From positions 1,054,001 to 1,118,000 of the forward strand of contig NZ_CP097462.1 in the NCBI RefSeq assembly GCF_023559245.1: DNA of 64,000 nt, written 5' to 3'. Made by a program: the position numbers and the translations under genes. Below the pieces are notes generated by a model. That model was not told the DNA's origin and did not search any database. It was given only the letters and a program-made list of their open reading frames with translations. Positions 8,354 to 16,960 of this stretch are shown here, piece after piece. This DNA comes from Sphingomonas sp. KRR8 (GTDB lineage Bacteria; Pseudomonadota; Alphaproteobacteria; Sphingomonadales; Sphingomonadaceae). Position 1 is the stretch's first letter, and each line of letters opens with the position of its first letter.

Positions 8354-10425
8354 GCTGCCATTCCTTTCTGAAGGCGGGACGCCGGGCCCGAAGCCGTGAC
8401 GATGGCGTCGATGTCGAGGATGAGGGCGATGGAACCGTCACCGAGCACGGTCGCACCACCAAGGCCGCGAACGGGATAAAGGTTCTGGTCGAGGCTCTTG
8501 ATGACGACCTCGCGCCGGTCCTCGATGGTGTCGACCATCAGTCCGATCGCCCCCACGCTGTCGGTCTCGACGACGATCACCAGGCTGTCTTCCGGCGCCC
8601 GCTCCTCACCGCGCAGGTTGAAGAAGCGGTTGAGGCGGCGAACAGGCAGAAAGGAGCCGCGCAGCTCCAGCACCTCGGAACCGGGGCTGAGTGCCTGCAA
8701 TTGTCCCGGCTCCGGCTGGACGCTCTCGATCACCGACCCGAGCGGCAGGACGTAACGATGGCCGCTCAAGCGGACGACCATCCCGTCGAGAATCGCCAGC
8801 GTCAGCGGCAGGATCATGGTGAAGCTGGTGCCCTGCCCAGGGACCGAACTGATCTCCACCCGACCACCAAGCTGCTCGATGTTGGAGCGGACCACGTCCA
8901 TTCCGACACCGCGCCCGGAGATATTGCTGATCGTCTCGGCCGTCGAGAAGCCAGGCGCACAGATCAGCTGATCGATGTCTTCGTCCGTCAGTTCGGCGGT
9001 CGCCGAGACAATGCCCTTGTCGATCGCCTTGGCGAGCACTCGCACGCGGTCGATGCCGCCGCCGTCGTCGGTAACGCGGACGATGATCCGTCCGCCTTTC
9101 TGCTCGGCCAAGAGAAAGATGGTGCCCTGAGCGTCCTTGCCCGCCGCAAGGCGGCGCTCGCTGCTCTCGATGCCGTGGTCGGCAGCATTGCGGATCATGT
9201 GGGTCAGCGGATCGCCGATCCGTTCGATCACGCGCTTGTCGACCTCGGTCTGCTCGCCGCTGATCTCGAGCCGGATCGACTTGCCAGTCTCCGCCTCGAG
9301 GTCGCGGAGCATTCTCGGCACGCGGTTGAAGGCCTGAGCAATCGGCTGGGCACGAAGGCCCATGACGCCGTCCTGGATCTGACGCGTCAGCCTCAGCAGT
9401 TGCGGAAGCTCGACCTTCTCCTGATCGGCCTGAGCAAGCCGATCGGCCAAGACCGAATTGCGGATGACAAGCTCGCCAACCAGGTTGAGCAAGTGATCGA
9501 GGCGGGCGAGGTCGACCCGCACGCTCATGGCCTCTGCCTTGGGTGCGACCTTCTCGCTCGCGTTCGGCGACGCCGCGGGCCCGACCGGCGCAGGCGTGGG
9601 CACGAGCGGAACCTCCACGGCGTCCGTCGCGGGCGAGGGTTCCGGCGTGGAAGGTCTCCTGATGCGTTCGATCTCGATGACACTGTCAGGCGGAATGAAA
9701 TCAAAGCACTCGCGGATTTCATCCTCGCCTAGCGTGCCCGGCAAGATCATCTGCCAACCCAGGTAAGAATCGGCCGGATCCAGCAGCTCGATCGACGGCA
9801 ATCTGTCGTCGAGCACCCGATCGACCCGGCCGCCGAGGCGTTCCAGCTCACGCACGACCAGCAAAGGCTCGGCTCCGTTGGCCATGGCCGCCCGCGACGG
9901 ACGGAAGTGGACCGACCAGCCACCATCGTCGGACTCCTCGGGCGGCCCGAAGTCGTCCAGGCTGACCAGCACTGGCTCGAAGCCGAAAGGGTCATCGTCG
10001 GTCGGGACCGGATCGTTCGGGGCCGGATCAATCTCGCCAGCACCGCCACCAGCAAGCAATCGGTCGAGCTCGTCGCGCATGGGTCCGTCGGCAGGCGGCG
10101 CTGCCTCACCCCGCGCGGCCAGCACATGGTCCGACAGCACGTCAAACGCCCGAAGCAGCTGCTGCACCAGGGAGCGTGTCGGCGCCATGCGACCGCTGCG
10201 CACTTCGTCCAGCACATTTTCGAAGCGATGCGAGAACGCCATCAATGCGCTGTGACCAAACGCTCCCGAGCCGCCCTTGATCGAATGAACCGCGCGGAAC
10301 ACGGCAGCGATGGTCGCGTCGGAGGTGTCGCCCTCGACCATTGCCGACAATCCCGCCTCGGCGGCCGTCAGCCCCTCGGCGCACTCCTCGAAGAATATCG
10401 CCTGGATGTCGTCCAGCTCGCTCAC
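8350..10425 (-). CDS. cheA: Chemotaxis histidine kinase CheA
   Basis: 691 residues with the full CheA order: P1 phosphotransfer domain with His47 (FRAVHSIKGGSGAFGH), an acidic Pro-rich linker, a P2-like segment around 150-250, dimerisation helices starting at LARLDHLLNLVGELVIRNS, an ATPase domain (N box MIRNAADHGIE, G1 DDGGGI, G2 ISGRGVGMDVV), and a C-terminal CheW-like P5 domain. It phosphorylates CheY and CheB. Overlaps the second cheY and cheW by 4 bases each. Confidence 0.97.
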   Translation of the reverse strand: MSELDDIQAIFFEECAEGLTAAEAGLSAMVEGDTSDATIAAVFRAVHSIKGGSGAFGHSALMAFSHRFENVLDEVRSGRMAPTRSLVQQLLRAFDVLSDHVLAARGEAAPPADGPMRDELDRLLAGGGAGEIDPAPNDPVPTDDDPFGFEPVLVSLDDFGPPEESDDGGWSVHFRPSRAAMANGAEPLLVVRELERLGGRVDRVLDDRLPSIELLDPADSYLGWQMILPGTLGEDEIRECFDFIPPDSVIEIERIRRPSTPEPSPATDAVEVPLVPTPAPVGPAASPNASEKVAPKAEAMSVRVDLARLDHLLNLVGELVIRNSVLADRLAQADQEKVELPQLLRLTRQIQDGVMGLRAQPIAQAFNRVPRMLRDLEAETGKSIRLEISGEQTEVDKRVIERIGDPLTHMIRNAADHGIESSERRLAAGKDAQGTIFLLAEQKGGRIIVRVTDDGGGIDRVRVLAKAIDKGIVSATAELTDEDIDQLICAPGFSTAETISNISGRGVGMDVVRSNIEQLGGRVEISSVPGQGTSFTMILPLTLAILDGMVVRLSGHRYVLPLGSVIESVQPEPGQLQALSPGSEVLELRGSFLPVRRLNRFFNLRGEERAPEDSLVIVVETDSVGAIGLMVDTIEDRREVVIKSLDQNLYPVRGLGGATVLGDGSIALILDIDAIVTASGPASRLQKGMAA

Positions 10426-10787
10426 GGGCAGACGCGCCGGATGGCGGCGCCCAGCTTGTCGGCATCGAAAGGTTTGGTGATCCAGCCGGTGGCGCCTGCC
10501 TCCCGCGCACGGGCCTTTTTCTCATCCGAGAACTCGGTCGACAGGACCAGGATCGGCAACCCGCGATGACGGTCGCCGGCGCGTACCGCTTCGATCAGCT
10601 CGAACCCATCCATGCGCGGCATGTTGATGTCGGTGATGATGAGGTCTGGCGTCAGTTCGGACAGGCGCTCAAGACCGTGAATGCCGTCTTCGGCCGTTTC
10701 GATGTGATAGCCCTGGGCCGACAGCGATGCCTTCAGGAGCAAGCGCATGCTGGGCGAGTCGTCCACGGTGAGAATGGTCCTGCTCAT
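10422..10787 (-). CDS. cheY: CheY-like response regulator (second copy in window)
   Basis: 121-residue single receiver: DD at 9-10, phospho-acceptor Asp53 in IITDINMPRMDGFELIE, Ser in VLSTEF and Lys in ITKPFDADKL. It is only moderately like the other CheY and uses INMPRMDG. Sitting between the STAS gene and cheA, it may be a phosphate sink or a regulator of the kinase rather than the switch ligand; that is inference from having two CheYs. Confidence 0.92.
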   Translation of the reverse strand: MSRTILTVDDSPSMRLLLKASLSAQGYHIETAEDGIHGLERLSELTPDLIITDINMPRMDGFELIEAVRAGDRHRGLPILVLSTEFSDEKKARAREAGATGWITKPFDADKLGAAIRRVCP

Positions 10788-11053
10788 GCGGCAAGCTCCT
10801 TGAGACCAAGCTGTTCGATGCGTTCGCGGAAGGCATCGCTTGCCGCCGTGATGTGAAGACCGGCCCGGGACCGTGCCGCGGCAAGCAGCAGCTGGAGCAT
10901 GGCCTGTCCGATCGTGGACACCTCGCCCGCGTCGATGCTGACGATGCCAGAAGCCGCAGCCGCCTGGACCTGCGGTAGCAACGCCTCGGCTGCAGCCAGA
11001 TTGCCGTTGGCTGGGAGAACCAGCGGCTCAAGCGGGGACAGCGGCGAGCTCAT
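10784..11053 (-). CDS. STAS-domain protein of the chemotaxis operon
   Basis: 89 residues: VSIDAGEVSTIGQAMLQLLLAAA and a terminal RIEQLGLKEL fit a STAS (anti-anti-sigma-like) fold. The start at 11053 has AGGAGG seven bases upstream and overlaps motA by 26 bases. The position where phosphorylation would occur in SpoIIAA is STIGQ, so a phosphorylatable Ser or Thr is plausible. Such STAS genes are common at the head of alphaproteobacterial che operons (often named cheX or cheS there); the exact role is not settled. Confidence 0.82.
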   Translation of the reverse strand: MSSPLSPLEPLVLPANGNLAAAEALLPQVQAAAASGIVSIDAGEVSTIGQAMLQLLLAAARSRAGLHITAASDAFRERIEQLGLKELAA

Positions 11054-11936
11054 GCTTGGCCTCCTGAAGGGCTTCTTCGAGTTGCTGGAAACTGGGGGCG
11101 TGGAGCGACGGCGTTTGGCGCCGGGCAAGCTCAACCGCGACCTGCACGGCGACACCCTGGGCGTAAGCGACGATGGCCGTCTTCACGATGGTGTAGCAGC
11201 GGCTGTCCTCGCCGATGGTCTCACCAAGCTTGGACGCAAGCGGTCCCACCACGCAGTAGCTGAGAAGCACGCCCAGAAAGGTCCCGACCAGCGCGCCGCC
11301 GATCATCGCGCCGAGCACCTCCGTCGGCTGGTCGATGGACGCCATGGTCTTGATGACACCAAGCACGGCCGCGACGATGCCAATGGCGGGCAGTCCGTCG
11401 GCCATGCTCTGCAGCGCATGGTGGGGCAGGTGTTCCTCGGCATGGTGCCGCTCGATATCCGCGTCCATCGCTTCCGAGATCTGGTTCGGATCATCGAAGC
11501 TGACGGTCATCATCCGCAGGTAATCACAGGTGAATTCCACCAGGTGATGGTCCGCAAGCACCTTGGCATGGCGCGAGAAGATGCTGCTCTCCTCCGGTGC
11601 ATCGAGATGCGGCTCGATCCCCGTTGCGCCGCCCTTCTTGAAGGTGGTGAGCAGCGCGAACATGAGTGTCAGCAACTCGCGATAGGTATCGTTCTTCCAC
11701 TTGGGGCCCTTGAAGGCGCGAAGCAGTCCTTTGCCCGCCAGCTTGACCGTCGGAAGGGAGTTGCTGACCACGAAGGCGCCGATTGACGCGCCGAGGATCG
11801 CCACCAGTTCATGGGGCAACGCCTCGATGATCACGCCAAGCTTGCCGCCCGACACGATGAAGCTGCCGAAAACGCAGCCCAGAATGATCAGAAAACCAAC
11901 GCCATTGAGCACGGTATTGCCCGCTCCTAATCCCAC
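11028..11936 (-). CDS. motA: Flagellar motor stator protein MotA
   Basis: 302 residues from a GTG at 11936, or 294 from a GTG at 11912. Four membrane segments: VGFLIILGCVFGSFIVSGG, ELVAILGASIGAFVV, and a late pair with GLPAIGIVAAVLGVIKTM and MIGGALVGTFLGVLLSY; the large cytoplasmic loop between them is present. Forms the proton channel with MotB. First gene of the che operon. The family usually begins close to the first helix, which favours 11912, and AGGAG lies upstream of it at long spacing. Confidence 0.94.
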   Translation of the reverse strand: MGLGAGNTVLNGVGFLIILGCVFGSFIVSGGKLGVIIEALPHELVAILGASIGAFVVSNSLPTVKLAGKGLLRAFKGPKWKNDTYRELLTLMFALLTTFKKGGATGIEPHLDAPEESSIFSRHAKVLADHHLVEFTCDYLRMMTVSFDDPNQISEAMDADIERHHAEEHLPHHALQSMADGLPAIGIVAAVLGVIKTMASIDQPTEVLGAMIGGALVGTFLGVLLSYCVVGPLASKLGETIGEDSRCYTIVKTAIVAYAQGVAVQVAVELARRQTPSLHAPSFQQLEEALQEAKHELAAVPA

Positions 11937-11944
11937 GCCCTCCG

Positions 11945-11950
11945 ATTATA
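11945..11950 (-). promoter_or_regulatory. TATAAT -10-like element before motA
   Basis: A perfect TATAAT lies on the minus strand 9 bases before the GTG at 11936. No good -35 is visible at 16-18 bases. If used, transcription would start near 11938 and the downstream GTG at 11912 would be the likely start codon, with a short leader. In high-GC DNA an exact TATAAT is rare enough to note, but the promoter call is tentative. Confidence 0.35.
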
Positions 11951-12051
11951 GGTGCCCCGCAAGGCCGCCCGTGTGCGTCGGCCCAAATTCGTCCCGTGCC
12001 GGCCCGACAAAGCCGCATTGTCTATGATGAGCCCGAAGCAATGGAGGACGC

Positions 12052-12417
12052 ATGTCGCTTGCCGCCTATCAGCGCGCTCACCGCGCGGCCGAACATCCCC
12101 GCTCGATGGAGTACCGGCTGATCGCGGAGATCAGCCGTGAGATTGAGCAGGCCTGGCAGGCGGGCTGGCGAGGGGCGCGGCTCATGCCAGCGCTGCACCG
12201 CAACCGCGAGATGTGGTCCACCTTCTCGGCCGCTTGTGGAGCGGCGGACAACGCCCTTCCGACAGACCTGCGGGCAAGCATCGTTTCGCTTGCCTTATGG
12301 GTCGACCGCCACACCAGCGCCGTGGTGACCGGGCGGGAATCAGTCGACCCCTTGCTGGACGTCAACCGCCTGCTGATGGATGGACTTTCCGGGACCGCCG
12401 ACGCTCGCGCCGCCTGA
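12052..12417 (+). CDS. flaF: Flagellar biosynthesis regulator FlaF
   Basis: 121 residues matching the alphaproteobacterial FlaF family: YQRAHRAAEHPRSMEYRLIAEI near the start, then NREMWSTFSAAC and LRASIVSLALWVDRHT. FlaF acts with FlbT in post-transcriptional control and secretion of flagellin. GGAGGA lies just before the ATG. Neither flbT nor a flagellin gene is in the window, so it stands apart from its usual partners. Divergent from motA. Confidence 0.93.
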   Translation: MSLAAYQRAHRAAEHPRSMEYRLIAEISREIEQAWQAGWRGARLMPALHRNREMWSTFSAACGAADNALPTDLRASIVSLALWVDRHTSAVVTGRESVDPLLDVNRLLMDGLSGTADARAA

Positions 12418-12524
12418 GGCAGCGGCATTGCCTGCTCAAACCTCAGGCAGCTCGTCGCAAAAGTGTAAGTCACTGCCTGAACGACGTCTTTTCTGACCGC
12501 ACTGGAAACCTTTGCGAAACGAAG

Positions 12525-13211
12525 ATGCCCTTACGCTTGCCGCTCGCAGCGGAGCCTTTTTGCGTGGATCACGGCCAAGTCGACACGACGATATACTCGC
12601 TGAACGCGGAGCCGCCCCGTCAGCCCTCGGCGGGCGCCGATCGCCGCGACAGTGAGCGCCACCTTACGCTGTTCCGCGTCGGTGCGATGGTGATCGACGG
12701 ACGCCGCGAACTTTGCCTGATCAAGAACATCTCCGCCGGTGGCATGATGCTTCGCGTGTACTGCACGATGGAAGAAGGCGTGCCGGTCGAAGTGGAGCTC
12801 AAGACCGGTCAGCCGCTGCTCGGCCGGGTGAGCTGGGTGCGCGATCATCAAGTCGGCATCGCCTTCGCGGCGCCCGTGGATGTGATCGCCATTCTCGCCA
12901 GCGACGAAGCTGGGCCCCGGCCACGAATGCCGCGGATCGAGGTCAGAACCTCCGCTTATGTGCGGGATGGCGCTTCGATCTTTCGCCTGCACTGCACGGA
13001 CATCAGCCAGGGCGGCATCAAGGTCGACACCCCGACGACGCTGATCCCGGACTCCGATGTGGTCGTGACGCTCCCCGGCCTCGCGCCGCAGGCAGCGGTG
13101 GTTCGCTGGGCGACGCAATCGTCGGCCGGGATCTCGTTCAACACGCCGCTGTCGCTGGCCGAGCTGGTCGACTGGCTCCGCGTGCAGCGCGACGCCGCGC
13201 GCGCGGCCTGA
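12525..13211 (+). CDS. Tandem PilZ-domain c-di-GMP receptor
   Basis: 228 residues with two PilZ domains. Domain 1 has R-D-S-E-R near residue 46 and NISAGG; domain 2 has R-I-E-V-R and DISQGG. Both domains thus keep the RxxxR and N/DxSxxG halves of a c-di-GMP site, unlike the paralogue at 2849-3472. The ATG at 12525 is the first plausible start; a GTG at 12564 would remove 13 residues with little effect. Lies between flaF and another PilZ gene; a motility or surface-switch role is inferred from location. Confidence 0.82.
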   Translation: MPLRLPLAAEPFCVDHGQVDTTIYSLNAEPPRQPSAGADRRDSERHLTLFRVGAMVIDGRRELCLIKNISAGGMMLRVYCTMEEGVPVEVELKTGQPLLGRVSWVRDHQVGIAFAAPVDVIAILASDEAGPRPRMPRIEVRTSAYVRDGASIFRLHCTDISQGGIKVDTPTTLIPDSDVVVTLPGLAPQAAVVRWATQSSAGISFNTPLSLAELVDWLRVQRDAARAA

Positions 13212-13219
13212 AAAGACTT

Positions 13220-13630
13220 CTACTCGCCCGGGCGGTCGAAAGACGCCCGGTAACCCCAGGCACTCATCGCATCCCGATCCGTGTCGGTGAATCGAGTGCT
13301 GAGGCCCGGCCGACGGAACTCCGGGAGTACCCGAGGCTTTGGCGTCGGGATGTGGCGAAGCACAGCCTCTGGCGATAACGCGGTGTTGAACGACAGCCCC
13401 GCACGACCCCCGCGAACCCAGATGATCCGCGCCGGAACGCTCAGCTCCTGGCGGCGGAAGACGACCTCGGCCCCTTCGACGGGCAGATTGTCGGCTTCGA
13501 CCAGCGCCCCTTCGGCCGAAAGATTGCGCAGCTTGACCGGAACCGCCACTCCCGACAGCTCCAGAGCAGCGCTCATGAGCACTTGGGATCGGCGTTGCCG
13601 GCGGTTCTGCACGGTCTGGCTTTCGTCCAT
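13220..13630 (-). CDS. Single PilZ-domain protein
   Basis: 136 residues. RRQRR (RxxxR) near residue 12 and NLSAEG near residue 39 give a complete c-di-GMP motif pair at standard spacing, followed by ARIIWVRGGRAGLSFN, the closing strands of a PilZ barrel. The last 40 residues are an unstructured Pro and Arg-rich tail. Convergent with the tandem PilZ gene (8 bases apart) and divergent from the PAP2 gene. Confidence 0.85.
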   Translation of the reverse strand: MDESQTVQNRRQRRSQVLMSAALELSGVAVPVKLRNLSAEGALVEADNLPVEGAEVVFRRQELSVPARIIWVRGGRAGLSFNTALSPEAVLRHIPTPKPRVLPEFRRPGLSTRFTDTDRDAMSAWGYRASFDRPGE

Positions 13631-13675
13631 AACCCGCTCTCGTATCCACCACAGGTAAAACTTCGTTTAACGCTG

Positions 13676-14326
13676 ATGACGCGCTTCACCCCTCTCCTGC
13701 TTGGCACCGCTTTGCTGCTGGTGATCGTGGTCGCCGGGCTGATTGGCGGGCCGCACTTCGCCTACGACCTGCGGACCGACATGTGGTTCATCGGCTGGCG
13801 CGCGGAGCATGTGCAGCTGACCCGCGCCATTCTCGCTTTCACCCAGCTCGGTGGCTCGGTCGTGCTGGTGCCACTCGTCCTGGTCGTCACGGCGTGGCTC
13901 TGGCTGCGCGGCGACCGGCGAACTGCGCTTCTGTTCTTCGGCACCACCATGAGCGGTCGCGCCATGATCGAGCTCATCAAGTGGCTCGTTGATCGCCCTC
14001 GGCCGAGTTTCGACCCCTATCCGGTTATCGTCTCGGTGCAGAGCTTCCCCAGCGGTCACGCTGGAAACTCCACCCTGACCTATGTCTCACTCGCGGTCTT
14101 CGCCGTTCCGGCGAGATGGCGGCGAGCGGCGCTTCCAGCAGCCCTGGCGCTGGCGGTGGCGATCGGCTGCACCCGCCCCATTCTGGGTGTCCATTGGCCG
14201 AGTGACGTCCTCGCCGGCTGGTGCTTCGGCCTGCTCTGGATCCTGCTGTGGTGGCGGTTCAGCCGGCCCGGCGAAACAGCAGCATCCGGTTATTGGCCGG
14301 CATCGCTCGCTGCTGGGCAAGACTGA
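13676..14326 (+). CDS. PAP2-family membrane phosphatase
   Basis: 216 residues with about six membrane segments. All three acid-phosphatase motifs are present: KWLVDRPRP (KX6RP), SFPSGHAGNS (PSGH) and CTRPILGVHWPSDVLAGW (SRx5HxxxD type, with Thr for Ser). The active site would face the periplasm and hydrolyse lipid phosphates such as phosphatidic acid or undecaprenyl pyrophosphate; the substrate cannot be read from sequence. The 3' end overlaps the convergent methyltransferase gene by 68 bases. Confidence 0.9.
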   Translation: MTRFTPLLLGTALLLVIVVAGLIGGPHFAYDLRTDMWFIGWRAEHVQLTRAILAFTQLGGSVVLVPLVLVVTAWLWLRGDRRTALLFFGTTMSGRAMIELIKWLVDRPRPSFDPYPVIVSVQSFPSGHAGNSTLTYVSLAVFAVPARWRRAALPAALALAVAIGCTRPILGVHWPSDVLAGWCFGLLWILLWWRFSRPGETAASGYWPASLAAGQD

Positions 14327-14855
14327 AACCCGCCTCGCGCGCAGCGGCGGCAAAGGTCGCGACATCGCGGATCCCAAAACGCGGGTCACGCGCCTTGAGC
14401 TGTGCCTCGAAGTCGTGATTGGATCGGGCCAGCGGCTCGCCCGGAACCCGCCACGGCCCGTAGAAGATCAGCGGCCCGCCGGGCTCCAACACGTCCGCGG
14501 CGCCCGCCAGCAAGCCCAGGCTCGCCTCCCACGGACTGATATGGACAAGGTTGATGGCCATCACCGCCTCGGCCTTCGACACCGGCCAAGGCCGCTCGGT
14601 GACGTCAAGCCGCAGGGGTGCCAGGAGGTTCGCCGAGCCCTCTTCCTCACGCCAGGTCGTGATCGAGCCAAGCGCTGACGGGTCGGGGTCGGTTGGCTGC
14701 CACACCAGCTTGGGAAAGCGGCGGGCAAAGGCGATCGCATGCTCGCCGCTGCCGCTGGCGATTTCCAGCACCAGGCCGAATTGCGGCAGCCAATCGGCAA
14801 GCACGTCGCCGATTGGCCCGACGTTCCGGGCCGCTGCTGGCGAGTGCAGCTTCAC
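14259..14855 (-). CDS. DUF938-type SAM-dependent methyltransferase
   Basis: 198 residues from a GTG at 14855. Begins LHSPAAARNVGPI, the DUF938 signature, then a SAM-binding LEIASGSGEHAIAFA, LDV, and AINLVHISPWEASLGLL. The substrate is unknown. It starts 1 base after the ABA4-like gene, so it closes the glycine-cleavage operon. Its tail overlaps the convergent PAP2 gene by 68 bases, which could allow antisense interference. Confidence 0.88.
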   Translation of the reverse strand: MKLHSPAAARNVGPIGDVLADWLPQFGLVLEIASGSGEHAIAFARRFPKLVWQPTDPDPSALGSITTWREEEGSANLLAPLRLDVTERPWPVSKAEAVMAINLVHISPWEASLGLLAGAADVLEPGGPLIFYGPWRVPGEPLARSNHDFEAQLKARDPRFGIRDVATFAAAAREAGFSLAQQRAMPANNRMLLFRRAG

Positions 14856-14856
14856 G

Positions 14857-15318
14857 TCATGCCCGCGCCGCGCGCCGGGCCCGCCGCTCCCGAATGAGGA
14901 GCCAGAGAGCCAGGCCAAGCGGACCAGCGAGAAAGGTCAGCAACAGCACGGGCGCTTGGACCACGCGCGAAAAGCCCTTGTTGTCGGCATCGCGACCAAT
15001 CCACAGCCCGACAAAAAGATCGAAGGCAAGGTAATGAGTCCACCCCATCACCACGCCTGCGTCGCTGCCGAACAGTCGGCGAATCCCGCTGATGCTGTAA
15101 TCACTAAGGTCGGCGGGCGGCTGCCCCGCGACCTGCCCTGGATCGGCCCAGTGTCCGATCAACAGAACGAATATCGCCGCGTAGCTAAGGCACAAAAGTC
15201 CGACGCCCGCATACAAGATGAGCGAATGAACGATCGGCCGGCGCGGCAGCAGGATCAGAGCGGCCCAGCCGAGCAGCGCCACGAGGTTGATGAAGGTCCA
15301 GGCTCCAGCCCAGCTCAC
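14857..15318 (-). CDS. ABA4-like (DUF4281) membrane protein
   Basis: 153 residues from a GTG at 15318 with GGAG seven bases upstream. Four membrane helices; the HYLAFDLFVGLWIGRDA stretch and RLFGSDAGVVMGWTHY are characteristic of the ABA4-like family, named after a plant neoxanthin-synthesis protein. In bacteria the role is unknown; a link with carotenoids is possible, as sphingomonads are pigmented, but no carotenoid gene is nearby. Starts 25 bases after gcvPB. Confidence 0.8.
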   Translation of the reverse strand: MSWAGAWTFINLVALLGWAALILLPRRPIVHSLILYAGVGLLCLSYAAIFVLLIGHWADPGQVAGQPPADLSDYSISGIRRLFGSDAGVVMGWTHYLAFDLFVGLWIGRDADNKGFSRVVQAPVLLLTFLAGPLGLALWLLIRERRARRAARA

Positions 15319-15343
15319 GCGGGCTCCGGTCCCTCGCTTAGCC

Positions 15344-16960
15344 TCACTGCCCGCCGACCTCGTTCCGGCCGCTGATCTTGTCGGCGTCGGGCGCTGGTGT
15401 GCGCCAGGCGACGATCGGCTTGCGCGCCGCCAACGTCTCGTCGAGGCGGCGGCGCGGCGCATGCGCCGGTGCCGACTTGAGGCTTTCGTCCCCTGCCCGC
15501 GCGCGTTCGGCGACGTGGCGAAGCGCGCCGATGAACTGGTCGAGCGCCGCCTTGCTCTCGGTCTCGGTGGGTTCGACCAGCATCGCGCCATGCACCACCA
15601 GCGGGAAGTACATGGTCATCGGGTGAAATCCTTCGTCGATCAGCCCCTTGGCAAGATCGAGCGTCGTCAGCCCGCCGCCGAACCCCTTATCGGAGAAGAT
15701 CGCCTCATGCATGCACGGGCCGGAGTGGGCGAAGGGCGCATCCAGCACGTCCTCGCAGCTGCGCAGCACGTAATTGGCGTTCAGGACGGCATCTTCCGCC
15801 ACCTGCTTAAGCCCGTCCGCACCGTGGCTGAGGATGTAGGTGAGCGCGCGCGTGAACATGCCCATCTGGCCGTGGAAGGCGGTCATCCGGCCAAAGCTCT
15901 GCATTGAACCGCCAAAGTTCTCGTTCGAGAACTCCTCGGCCTGCTCCTCCTCGATCAGGTGGACCACGCCATCCTTGGTCCGCGCCGTGTAGGGCAGCGG
16001 TCCGAAGGGCGAGAGCGCTTCGGACAGGACTACCGGGCCCGAGCCGGGTCCGCCGCCGCCATGCGGTGTCGAGAATGTCTTGTGCAGGTTGATGTGCATG
16101 GCGTCGACGCCAAGGTCGCCCGGGCGGACCTTGCCGACGATCGCGTTGAAGTTGGCGCCATCGCAGTAAACGAAACCACCGGCGGCATGCACCGCGTCGC
16201 TGATCTCCTTCATCTGCGGTTCGAACAGGCCACAGGTGTTGGGATTGGTGATCATCAAGGCGGCCACATCTGGCCCCAGCCGCGCCTTGAGCGCTTCCAG
16301 GTCGACCCGGCCGTCCGCGTTGGCGGGAATGTTCTCCACCGCATAGCCGGCGAATGCGGCGGTTGCCGGGTTCGTGCCGTGGGCGCTCTCAGGCACCAGC
16401 ACCACCGATCGCGCATCACCGCGCGCCTCAAGCGCGGCGCGGATGCAGAGAATGCCGCACAATTCGCCGTGCGCGCCCGCCTTGGGGCTCATCGCGACCC
16501 CGTGCATGCCGGTTAGGTCGATCAGCCAGAAGGCCAGCTCGTTGATCAGCTCCAGCGCGCCCTGAACCGTCTCGCGCGGCTGCAGGGGATGGATGTCGGC
16601 AAAGCCGGGCAGCCGCGCCATCTTCTCATTGAGCCGCGGGTTGTGCTTCATCGTGCATGAACCGAGCGGAAAGAAGCCAAGATCGATGCCATAGTTCTGC
16701 CGGGACAGGCGCGTGTAATGCCGTACCGCCTCCGGTTCGCTCAGGCCCGGCAAGCCAATCGGTGCCGACCGCGTCAGAGCGCCGATACGCGCTGTCACCT
16801 GCGGCACGTCGGCGAAGTCGACGCCCGTGGTCTCGCCCCCATCGATCTCGAAGATCAGCGGCTCTTCCAGCATCAGCGCACGATTGCCGGTCACGGTACC
16901 GGTGTCGCCCGGACCCTTGACCGGTGCCGCCGGCTTCCAGCCGCTCTGGTTGATCGTCAC
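15344..16960 (-). CDS. gcvPB: Glycine dehydrogenase (decarboxylating) subunit 2
   Basis: 538 residues, the C-terminal, PLP-binding half of the P-protein. The cofactor lysine sits in [17 protein letters not shown]; early [18 protein letters not shown] and GSCTMKHNP are diagnostic. With GcvPA it decarboxylates glycine and loads the aminomethyl group on lipoyl-GcvH. A C-terminal extension with [12 protein letters not shown] is common in alphaproteobacteria. Starts with GTG overlapping the gcvPA stop (GTGA). Confidence 0.97.
   Translation of the reverse strand: MTINQSGWKPAAPVKGPGDTGTVTGNRALMLEEPLIFEIDGGETTGVDFADVPQVTARIGALTRSAPIGLPGLSEPEAVRHYTRLSRQNYGIDLGFFPLGSCTMKHNPRLNEKMARLPGFADIHPLQPRETVQGALELINELAFWLIDLTGMHGVAMSPKAGAHGELCGILCIRAALEARGDARSVVLVPESAHGTNPATAAFAGYAVENIPANADGRVDLEALKARLGPDVAALMITNPNTCGLFEPQMKEISDAVHAAGGFVYCDGANFNAIVGKVRPGDLGVDAMHINLHKTFSTPHGGGGPGSGPVVLSEALSPFGPLPYTARTKDGVVHLIEEEQAEEFSNENFGGSMQSFGRMTAFHGQMGMFTRALTYILSHGADGLKQVAEDAVLNANYVLRSCEDVLDAPFAHSGPCMHEAIFSDKGFGGGLTTLDLAKGLIDEGFHPMTMYFPLVVHGAMLVEPTETESKAALDQFIGALRHVAERARAGDESLKSAPAHAPRRRLDETLAARKPIVAWRTPAPDADKISGRNEVGGQ

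Noticed and set aside
12410..12450. CCTGAGG...CCTCAGG inverted repeat after flaF as a terminator
   Set aside because: Only about 7-8 pairs with a long loop and no T run; too weak.
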